Below, piece after piece: positions 55,165 to 64,000 of a stretch of DNA of 64,000 nt (position 1 is its first letter; the number at the start of each line of letters is the position of its first letter). The DNA lies in NCBI GenBank assembly GCA_963585895.1, contig CAUZXS010005827.1, positions 25,001 through 89,000 on the forward strand, given 5' to 3'. This stretch comes from Sepioteuthis lessoniana. Lineage: Eukaryota; Mollusca; Cephalopoda; Myopsida; Loliginidae. Under the pieces are notes generated by a model. The model ran no database searches. It was not told where the DNA came from and worked only from the letters and a program-made list of their open reading frames with translations. Position numbers and translations under genes: made by a program.

Positions 55165-55403
55165 GGTGTCAAGTCATCATCATCATGTCGTGCCGCCAGC
55201 ACGGATATGCCTGACCCTCTCTCACCACTTCTTCCTATCATTCATCACCTCTGGCAGGTCCTCAGGCCTACATCCCGTATCCTCATATAGCTGCTGTATG
55301 TATGTTCGAGCTGGTCGTCCTGCTTTTGCTTGGCCATATGCAGGGGTCCATAGGAGTACGTCACTTATGAGCTCGTCCTGGCTGCTCCAGCTGTGTCCGA
55401 AAA
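55165..55403 (-). mobile_element. RTE-clade LINE 3' tail
   Basis: Minus-strand residues 'GHSWSSQDELISDVLLWTPAYGQAKAGRPARTYIQQLYEDTGCRPEDLPEVMNDRKKW' in parts (frame 55419-55222), then the 3' end with CATGATGATGATG near 55165-55178. 5'-truncated after the 'RTRHAGH' position. No internal stop within the kept part. Confidence 0.85.
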
Positions 55404-55865
55404 TTTTCACTTTTTCCAAATTGTGCTGGTAGATCGTAAATTGGTTGTCATTTTCCTGGGTTGTTTCATAGACGAAGGAAAGTGAACTTATCTTGATATG
55501 TAACTAGAACCTTACAATCTTGATATTGCCAGGACTGGAAAACTGGAAACTCAGCAATCGATACAGTTTAGTGTTATACTCAAGTCAACCATTTTGAGGC
55601 GTTTTTTAACCTACAACAGATGATACAGTGATTTTTTAAAACTCGACCCGACATGTCTGAAAAGTTTAAGTATATCTAAGTCAAAATTAATGATTGATCA
55701 TGCATCATTTAAAAGAAATATCGATAAAGCAACCTTAACAAAATGAAAGCTGTCAATGAAACTATTTCTTATATGATTTTTACAAAACAATATCAGATTC
55801 TGTTACCAAAATACACCAGTAATGCAGTATTGTATTTTTTATTACTTTTATCATTTTTCGTTTGT

Positions 55866-56052
55866 ATGAATTTACCAACCTCTTTTTACCGCAGGATAAA
55901 ACACAAGGCCATTTTTAAAGGGGATTTCAACAGATTTCAATTCAGGGCGTTCTTCCTTTAATCTGCTAATAATAACAAGGTTAAAGAGCATAGACTGACC
56001 AACTATTAACAAATAGCTGGAAGAAGAATTGTTGGGTGCATACATTTCCTAT
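55866..56052 (-). repeat. SINE-1, 3' two-thirds
   Basis: 'accaacctctttttaccgcaggataaaacac' type end, 'caaggttaaagagcatag' and 'agctggaagaagaattg'. The tRNA head is missing. It abuts the palindrome at 56054. Confidence 0.65.
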
Positions 56053-56053
56053 T

Positions 56054-56293
<240 letters not shown>

Positions 56294-56515
56294 TTAGCGT
56301 AAATCCGTCTATGTAAGTTAACCATGGAACTCTGTGGGGATGAAAGTGATATTGGCTTCCAGTCGATTAGGTTATTGGTTGCCGATTTAGGGGGACTTTT
56401 GGGGATACCAACTGGGAAAATTTTCAGATAATGTGTAAACCGCTACAAACATCTTTTTCTGCAATTCTTTATGAATTAAATCTAGTGAAAGAGGATCGCA
56501 AGAATTAAATTATGT

Positions 56516-56519
<4 letters not shown>

Positions 56520-56571
<52 letters not shown>
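56520..56571. repeat. (AT)n microsatellite
   Basis: About 50 bases of AT repeat. Confidence 0.95.
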
Positions 56572-56575
<4 letters not shown>

Positions 56576-56650
56576 AACGAAGATATTATCAAATAATGGA
56601 GATTATCAACACTACCATTTTTTTTCTATTGCATCTTTTCCGTAATAAAA

Positions 56651-57010
56651 CCCCTCAGTAGGCTGGAGCTGTGGTTTACACCGAAGACATATCTGCAAAG
56701 GGATAAGATTCCGTCCCATTGAGTATCTTGAAGCTTTGAATAATGTATAATAGGCCATCATTGCTATCACTCCCAGGTTGACCCTTACCCGGTAGGGTAG
56801 TACCTGTTAGGGTCCAATAAATGGGAGATGTAGAAATGTTTAATTATTTACCATACTCGAAACCATTTAACAATGTGTAAGTAATGTATAAACATTGAAT
56901 TTAATCATCCCAGTTAAATAGCAGTACTTGGAATCATTCAACTATGTGCAAACAAATAAACTCTGACTCGTTTAAAAATGGTACAAACACATTATTCGGT
57001 AACATGTCCT
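56651..57010 (+). repeat. R repeat, diverged, tail replaced by microsatellite
   Basis: 'cagtaggctggagctg', 'ggataagattccgtcccattgag', 'taccyggtagggtagtacctg' and array remnants. (CA)n-(AT)n at 57017-57081 follows where the CCAAA tail is expected. Confidence 0.6.
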
Positions 57011-57012
57011 AT

Positions 57013-57090
<78 letters not shown>

Positions 57091-57429
57091 GTTATTTAAA
57101 CAATGATACAAGATAATATGATTTTTTCTCGTGTACAGTAATTTTCCGACCTAATGGCATCTTCGAGAAGAAATATTCCAAAGTTATGAAATTATATTTA
57201 CTTAAATATCTCAAAAACACAAGTAAATAAGATACTTATCAACAAGAAGCTTGTATCACTCGAATAAACTTTGTGGTATACTTCCCTTTTGAAGGAATTT
57301 CTTCCGTTTACAGATTAGCTGAAATCTGTACAGAAATAAGAAACAAACCAAAACATGTGTACACTATGGCTGGTACTAATCTTACCAATAGTGATATATG
57401 CAATCACTATTCGATAAGTATAACCAATA

Positions 57430-58175
57430 AGTTTGATCCTCTTTAGGGGACATCTGAAAGATATACTCCAATCGACGAAAAGGAAAATTTCCTCACCGCC
57501 TACATAAAACCAGTAGGTGAGTACCTACCAACCAAACCAATAGCTAAAGCAATTAGAAAAAAAATTATGTAGCATAAAAAGAATCCTTACTGAATGAACG
57601 AAATGCCAATAATCAGAAACGTAAGAAAGCTTAGACAGAAGTATGATATGCTAAAAAGAACAACGATAATACATCCAAGGCAAAATCAATAAAAGCAGAA
57701 ATCCTTTAGAACATAAAGAATTGAAAATTAGTATGGAAGACAGGGAATAGAGTTAGCGACAGGAAAAACATATGGAAATCAAAACCAGAAGTTCCCAGCC
57801 AATAAGACCTTAGAAGTTAAAAGAGCACTTGAAGAATCAGCTAGAAAACCCTCCTGAAATCACTGATTAACCAATTGAAGAAATTATTAAAGACCATCCA
57901 GATATCAAACTTGGACACTTAACAAGTCAGTGAATCCGATAGAGTTCTAAAAACAATAAAAATCAGAAAAGCTGCAGGCCTCAACAAAATACCTATTGAA
58001 GTATGGAAGACAAGAAAATTTGACAACATACTTCTTTGATTATACAACGCCATGAATAAAGAAAACGCAGTAGAGGAATGAATGGAAGATTCCATCCTTA
58101 CCTTCCCCAAGAAAGGTGACATCGGAATCACGAAGAACAAGGGAGACAAAACCATTACTGCCATAGCAGGTAATG

Positions 58176-58222
<47 letters not shown>

Positions 58223-59215
58223 GTTCTGCTTCTAAATTATGTCCGACCTGAAGTTAAGAAAATTCTAAGGAAAAACCAGAACGGCTTTTTGATAAAGCGA
58301 TCTTCAAATTCTCTGATTCTGATAATTCTTTAAATAACTGAAGGAGTACGCGCAAAAAATAAAGAGGTAAAACTATTTTTTAGATTTCTCCAAAGCATTT
58401 GATTCCTTACGCAAAGAAAAATATTGCAAATACCTCTAGCATATGGTCTCTCTAAAAATTTGTTCCCATTTAAATAGTGCTCTACAATGGCCCGAAAGCA
58501 ATGATCGACTCACAAGAATGTTACACCGAAGTTTTAGGTATTGTCTCTGGAGTCTTACAAAGAGATACATTAGCACAATTTCTCTTCATATTTTGTATAC
58601 ATTAATTATTTAGAATGAAAATAGATGTAATGAAACAAAATATTTTAACACGAAAAAAAAAAGCCAAAGGCTGACAATATGATGTAGAAACTATCACAGA
58701 TGCCGACTACGTAAATGATCTAGCGCTTCGAGCAAAAAATCTGCCTAAAGTCAATCAATGCTGCATAGCCTGTGTCAAGCAAACAGAGATTAATTAAGGT
58801 ATAAGAATAGCTTGTACTTTTGTAAACAAGCAATCACTCATAGAGAAATCTAATCTCTCTGATAAAAAAGCGGGAATTCTTTCAATCTGTACCTGTGTCG
58901 GTACAATTATACAGTTGCACAACATCATCATAAAAGGAGCGTTTAAAAATAAATCTAGAGCATGAACTATTGAAAAATGCTGGCTGCTGTTCTGAACAAT
59001 TTATAGAAACACCTCCAACAAAAACAACAGCTTTTCGGACACATGCCTCCCATCTCACAAACCATGCAAAAAACAAACAAGACATAGTGGACATAGCCGG
59101 TGCAGTAAAGACGAAAGCATGAATGATATAGGCAGACTGACAAAAACTTATGTACATTAGCTCTGAGCAAAGACTTTCTATCGAGAGCTATGCCAGACAG
59201 GGAAGTTTACCAGGA
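57430..59215 (+). mobile_element. RTE-clade LINE, linker plus reverse transcriptase, decayed
   Basis: Longest RTE copy. Residues in order: linker 'LHKTSR' to 'KLVWKTGNRVSDRK' (about 57500-57780), 'LKTIKIRKAAGLNKIPIEVWK' (RT fingers, 57945-58010), 'DSILTFPKKGDIG' (58085-58125), 'RPEVKKILRKNQNGFLIKRSSNS' (58238-58310), an 'LQRDTLA'-like segment near 58555-58580, the DADYADDLAL equivalent near 58705-58735 in altered form, and C-terminal motifs to about 59215. The N-terminal endonuclease is absent. Stops and frame changes occur throughout, and a (TTA)n expansion lies inside the RT region. Inactive. Confidence 0.75.
58171..58222. repeat. (TTA)n expansion inside the RTE RT region
   Basis: About 17 TAT/TTA codons replace the short 'VYNALLLNR' position of the family, keeping the frame that runs 58082-58333. 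Confidence 0.85.
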
Positions 59216-59310
59216 GAAAAAGAGGGTTAAATAAACCCATTCTATGAAAATAACTTGATGAATAAAATATGTTTGGAAAGTAAGATATCGAACTTTTTTA
59301 TAATAAATTA

Positions 59311-59770
<460 letters not shown>

Positions 59771-60149
59771 TGTGTCTCTGTGTTTGTCTCTGCCTCTGTC
59801 TGTGGGGAGGTATGTGATATATATAATGCGTATAAGTGTCTTTGTATGTGATGTGTGTGTATGTTTGAACGGAAAATTTAGACGAATAAACATTGGTAAA
59901 TAAATTATGTAAATTTCTTAAATCCGACCAGTTTCAGCCTAAGGACATCACCAACTAGTTTTTTATTATTTTATTTCAAGACTGTTTAAATTTCAAGAAA
60001 GGTAGACTTAGGGACGACTGGGGATTGACGTTTCCTTAATAACATTTCAGTCGATTGCTTGTTGCGGAGAAATATTTTTAAATTTGGAAATAACTTTAAT
60101 GTATATTTCACCACGATAGTGTTAAGGAGGTAAATCATTCTATGAAAAT

Positions 60150-60231
60150 ATATACATATATATATATATACACACACATTTATATTTCTGTCACTGTCAC
60201 TGTCTTTCTGCCTGTCTGTCTGTCTCTCTCT

Positions 60232-60297
<66 letters not shown>

Positions 60298-60317
60298 CCG
60301 TGTGTGTGTGTGTGTGC
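60150..60317. repeat. Mixed microsatellites
   Basis: AT, CA, (CTGT)n and (GT)n blocks in succession. Bases 60345-60697 beyond show no recognisable feature. Confidence 0.9.
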
Positions 60318-60697
60318 TATAAAAATAAGCTATCGGTGTGAGCATGGTTTATAGATGCGACAGCTATTCAGCCTATTGTTTTATGTTTCATTACCCCCAA
60401 ATTGCCCTGACAATCATATTGAAATTTATTCAGAGGAATATCATATTTTATTTGAAGTGTTAGTTTTCTTTAACTTTCTAAACCTAAAAAAAATGTCTTT
60501 CGAGATCTGATAAAAACATCTTCAAATGGATTCTAATTCTTATCATCACAAATCTTCTTAGGATTATCTAGAAACAACAGATTAGAGAAGACTCTCAATT
60601 ATATTTCCTTTGAATAAAATTGTTTAATTGAATGTGTAAAAGGATTCAAGGGCTATTTGAAACATTCAGGAAGACGTGAGTAAAAACACATACACAA

Positions 60698-60770
60698 GAA
60701 AGATTTGTTTGGTTTGTTTTTTTGGCATATCAAACATTGTTGGTTATTTAATGGCAGGTCGTATTTTTAC
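60698..60770 (-). repeat. R repeat tail only
   Basis: 'tttggtttgtttttttggcatatcaaacattg' and 'ggttatttaatggc' equal the 3' end of R (and of SINE-2). Confidence 0.5.
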
Positions 60771-60775
60771 ATTTA

Positions 60776-61072
60776 AAAGTAGAATAAAGTTGGCGAATTT
60801 AGTTAAGGATGACCGGAAGTCTCCCTTTTTCAATAGCTACTGACCATTGGCCTAATGAGTAAAGTGGTCGCAGTATGCGAGCGGTGACCGACAATTCCTT
60901 CGCCAGAGTGCTCAACCCTCATGGGGGAGCGTATATATTGTCATCCACAGACAGAATGTTTCGTTCTATCAGAACTCTTCTGTGTGGTTAGACGCTCGAA
61001 GCCGGGATCGAAACCCATCCAACTTTACGTTAGACTAAGTCTCAGACCGCTTTGCCAACAAGAGTACCACGT
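60776..61072 (-). repeat. tRNA-derived SINE (SINE-4), complete-looking
   Basis: Minus-strand head at 61072-61000: A-box-like 'gttggcaaagcggtctgag' and B-box 'gggtttcgatcccgg'. Body with 'gtctgtggatgacaatata', 'gagggttgagcactctggcg' and 3' end 'agctattgaaaaagggaga' to 'cgccaactttattctac'. The 3' end is the same as that of SINE-3. Confidence 0.8.
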
Positions 61073-61102
61073 TGGCTAAGTGAATTTTTAAGGTATTTAT
61101 GT

Positions 61103-61103
<1 letters not shown>

Positions 61104-61147
<44 letters not shown>
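61104..61147. repeat. (AGC)n trinucleotide repeat
   Basis: About 14 uninterrupted AGC units between two SINE-4 pieces. The serine run it encodes in one frame is not part of a gene. Confidence 0.95.
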
Positions 61148-61148
<1 letters not shown>

Positions 61149-61149
61149 T

Positions 61150-61286
61150 CCGTTTGTTTACATTTTTATACCGTATCGGCTACCAGAGTGCTCAATTCTT
61201 TCGAAGAATTTTGCCTTATGCGAGCGGCGGCCGAAAATTCCTTCGCCAGAGTGCTCAACCCCCAATAGGGGAGCAAAGAATTATTG
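61150..61286 (-). repeat. SINE-4 body segment
   Basis: Matches 155-285: 'tttgtttacat', 'ccagagtgctcaattctttcgaagaat' in parts and 'cttcgccagagtgctcaac'. Same relation to the adjacent full SINE-4 as at the left window edge. Confidence 0.65.
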
Positions 61287-62399
61287 ATAGAGCACTTGAT
61301 GCAGACTTTCATTTCATTTAGCAGTCGGTGAAGCAGTACGAGTATCATGTTTGTATGAAGAATTGTAAAAATCCTAGTGAAACGTTAGCTTTACAAAAAT
61401 TGGTATATCATAAACATGCTCAGAAAAAACATTATATAGTTCAAGGAAAGGTGAGAAGACACACAGGATGATGCATGAAGCAGGCAGCAGAAAAAAAAAA
61501 CACAAAGGTCTGATGCAAATTTTGACAAAGAGCCAACGTACATAAGCTCAGATCGAAGTAGAAGAATACAACAAATAACAGAGGAACTAAATATGGATTG
61601 GGAAACGTTTCGACAGATTCGAAAATGAAAAAGAAGTGTCTGCAAAAAATGGAATCTCACATCTTCCCAAATGACGAAAAACAATGATGTTTTAACGTTA
61701 TATCTAATTTTTAGAATTATGAAGAGATGCACTCACTGAAACTCTCTCTCCCTCTCTATCTTTATATATTTATATATACACCCCCTCTCACTCTCTCCAT
61801 ATATCTATATCTATATATATATATATATATATATATCATAGTACTGTCTGTGACCCTGGGTTTCATGCAATCAGCAATCATCGGACAGAGTAAACATCTT
61901 TAAAAAGAAATGATTAGTATGGTTAATTTTTGTTTTAAAATGGGGATTATTTGTGTGTTCCCCTAAGTTTATGTGTTATTGAATGTTTGTAAGTTTTTGT
62001 ATGTGCTGTTGCTTACACGTACGTGTGTGCGTATGCTTGTATATGTACCGGCATGCATCTTTATATATTTACATATATTTCTACTGTATCCTAGTTGGAG
62101 GAAGTAGGAAAAACGAGGAGATTATGAGAAGAGAAGAGTGAGGGAGGGTGTGAAGAAAGGAGTCAGGGAGGAATAAATCGATTGTTACAATCAGATTTTC
62201 TTTTCTTTCTAACTTTATGGTCGCTAAAGGTTTATTTTGATTTGAATATGAAATGTCTGTTTTGTAATGAATTTTATTATGGGACAATGATGATGACTGA
62301 AATTAAAATCATCATAATGTTACCATTTTTTTTAATTTGGTAAGGTATTTATGGACAAGTAATACAAATGATAGGTTTCGGGAATGGTTTGCAACAATG

Positions 62400-62401
<2 letters not shown>
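61287..62401. other. No recognisable feature except short AT tract
   Basis: (AT)n at 61811-61837. Neither strand of 61330-61740 shows a recognisable domain. Sequence 61849-61871 repeats at 59427-59450. Confidence 0.5.

Positions 62402-62455
<54 letters not shown>
62402..62455. repeat. (AT)n microsatellite
   Basis: About 54 bases of AT repeat, left border of the 130-bp repeat. Confidence 0.95.
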
Positions 62456-62458
<3 letters not shown>

Positions 62459-62585
62459 GTCCAGTTAAATCGGAGTTGGGAGTAATTCCATCAGGACAAA
62501 ACAACCATTCAACAGTGAACATTTAAATTTCCCTGGTAATGAGCTTAATGTAATTAATGTGACCGGTTTTTGTTTTTTCTTGAAG

Positions 62586-62587
<2 letters not shown>
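62456..62587 (-). repeat. AT-bounded 130-bp repeat, copy 2
   Basis: Starts 'ccggtccagttaaatcgg' and contains 'taattccatcaggaca' and 'taatgtgaccggtttttg'. Reverse complement of 12301-12428. AT tracts border both sides. Confidence 0.75.
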
Positions 62588-62641
<54 letters not shown>

Positions 62642-62643
62642 AG

Positions 62644-62674
<31 letters not shown>
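62588..62674. repeat. (AT)n microsatellite, interrupted
   Basis: AT repeats at 62588-62638 and 62649-62674. Confidence 0.95.
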
Positions 62675-63184
62675 GATATAGATATAGTAAAATAATAGAA
62701 AACAAAAATTAACAGTTATGGTGATAATAATTTTTGACAATACTTATGGGTGTTTTTAATGCAATAATGAGAAAAATAGTGATTATAATTCTTAAAAATA
62801 CTAAAATATTACTTAGATATACTGGCAATATTTTTAGGTATTCACAATGTGATAATGTGAGGAAAATGGTACTTACGGTCAGTGGTTCTGTTGTATAATT
62901 CGTGTAGTGTCGGGAATGGTTGATGGTTGGTGTGGGAATAATGAAGGTGTCGGAAATATCGGTGGGATATGATGAATGGATAAGGGAGAAGATTTAGTAT
63001 GTAATGTGGACATAAATGGCAGAAATATATGAATATAATAATGGTGCTTAAAAAATTAAAAGGCGGAGTTAATTTAGTTTATGTTTTGGTTAAGTGTTTG
63101 AGTCGAATTGGGATAAAAGATGTTAATTTAAGTGTCGACATTTTGAGATTATCATGGATTTGTTGTTTAGGGAGTGCATATTGC

Positions 63185-63838
63185 AATTCTATGTTAATGC
63201 ACACAAAACGGAATATATGTGCTATAATCAAACGGAACCCCTCTTAAACTAGTAGACAAATTCACCTACCTAGGAAGTAGCGTCGAATCAACCGAAAAAG
63301 ACATCGAAATGAGGTTAACGAAAGCATGGACAGCTATCAATAGGCTATCGATTATATGGAAATCAGACCTAACCGATAAAATGAAACGCAGTTTCTTCCA
63401 GGCAGCGGTCACTTCGATACTGCTATATGGCTGCACTACATGGACTCTAACAAAACGACTGGAGAAGAAGCTAGACGGCAATTACACAAGAATGCTGCGT
63501 GCAATCTTGAACAAGTCCTGGCGGCAACACCCCACAAGACACCAACTGTACTGCCACCTACCCTCTATCACAAAAACTATTCAAGTTAGACGAACCAGAC
63601 ATGCAAGACACTGCTGGAGAAGCAGGGACGAACTCATAAGAGATGTACTCTTATGGACCCCCACACATGGCCGTGCAAAAGCAGGACGACCAGCACGAAC
63701 ATACATTTAGCAGCTATGTGAGGATACGGGATGTTGTCCTGAAGACCTACCTAGAGCGAAGAACGATAGGGAGGGGTGGCGAGAGAGGGTCTTGGATATC
63801 CGTGCTACCAGCGCGACATGATGATGATAATGATATTG
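63185..63838 (+). mobile_element. RTE-clade LINE 3' part, young copy
   Basis: Starts in 'NAHKTEYMCYNQT' (63196-63235), then 'LVDKFTYLGSSVESTEKDI', 'WTAINRLSIIWKSDLTDKMK', 'SFFQAAVTSILLYGCTTWT', 'KKLDGNYTRMLRAILNKSW', 'WTPTHGRAKAGRPARTYI', a TAG where the family has Q, then 'QLCEDTGCCPEDLPRAKNDR', 'RVLDIRATSAT' and a stop, and the CATGATGATGATAATGAT 3' end. A small frame change lies near 63240. Endonuclease and RT catalytic parts are missing. Confidence 0.88.
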
Positions 63839-64000
63839 CGATGGGTGGGTGATTATCGCAACTTTCTCATTAAGGCTATGTAAGCTCTTTTTGATATTTT
63901 GTTGTCGAGAGGGCTGATTTTATAACTCACAAATTTATGCTAGGTGTAATATTCTTGTCGTTCATTCTCCAAATGTAAGCTTATGAATTTGTATTGTTCG

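Noticed and set aside
61391-61732. 113-codon minus frame with hydrophobic runs
   Set aside because: No signal or domain recognised, codon use looks like random AT-rich sequence, and neither strand shows splice-supported continuity.

Overview
This window looks like a non-coding, repeat-saturated stretch of a large animal genome, most likely a coleoid cephalopod (an octopus is my best guess). The reasons are the AT-rich background with dozens of long (AT)n, (CA)n and (CT)n tracts, several tRNA-headed SINE families, and LINE relics whose proteins resemble RTE-clade and R2/R4/NeSL-type (RLE) reverse transcriptases that I remember as abundant in octopus DNA. That identification is from memory, not from a search. 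I found no exon of a host protein-coding gene, no genuine tRNA or rRNA gene and no CRISPR array. Nearly all the open frames are low-complexity translations or lie inside mobile elements.

Layout. 0-9 kb: a tRNA-type SINE cut by the window edge, a long (CCAAA)n-tailed repeat family (called R below), and a decayed Ty3/Gypsy relic (3.6-6.1 kb). 9-17 kb: tRNA SINEs, a MITE, RTE LINE fragments and a near-perfect 75-bp-arm palindrome around an AT tract. 17-23 kb: an inverted SINE pair, an R copy flanked by 153-bp inverted arms, and a 565-bp element with terminal inverted repeats. 23-26 kb: a microsatellite field. 25.8-26.8 kb: a MITE split by a solo LTR. 27-34 kb: RTE and RLE LINE pieces with nested SINEs and clear target-site duplications. 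34.9-36.3 kb: an almost pure purine strand. 37.7-41.5 kb: a recent LTR element with no recognisable gag or pol. 42.1-42.5 kb: a foldback pair of SINEs that carry hammerhead-ribozyme-like cores. 44-46.4 kb: RLE LINE relics. 46.9-50.9 kb: SINE and R copies. 51.3-52.2 kb: a GC-rich tandem array of about 338-bp units. 53-64 kb: RTE LINE copies, more SINEs and long AT tracts.

How the parts work together: this is a community of retroelements, not a gene pathway. RTE and RLE LINEs would be the autonomous copying machinery. The tRNA-headed SINEs are parasites on such machinery, and two SINE groups and the R family share 3' tails, as expected when elements recruit the same reverse transcriptase. The most interesting lead is a SINE family with a tRNA-like head followed by a hammerhead-like core (three copies at 28.7 and 42.2-42.4 kb), plus a second SINE family with a related, weaker core. 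Names such as SINE-1 to SINE-7, MITE-A, MITE-B and R are mine, used only to link copies within this window.
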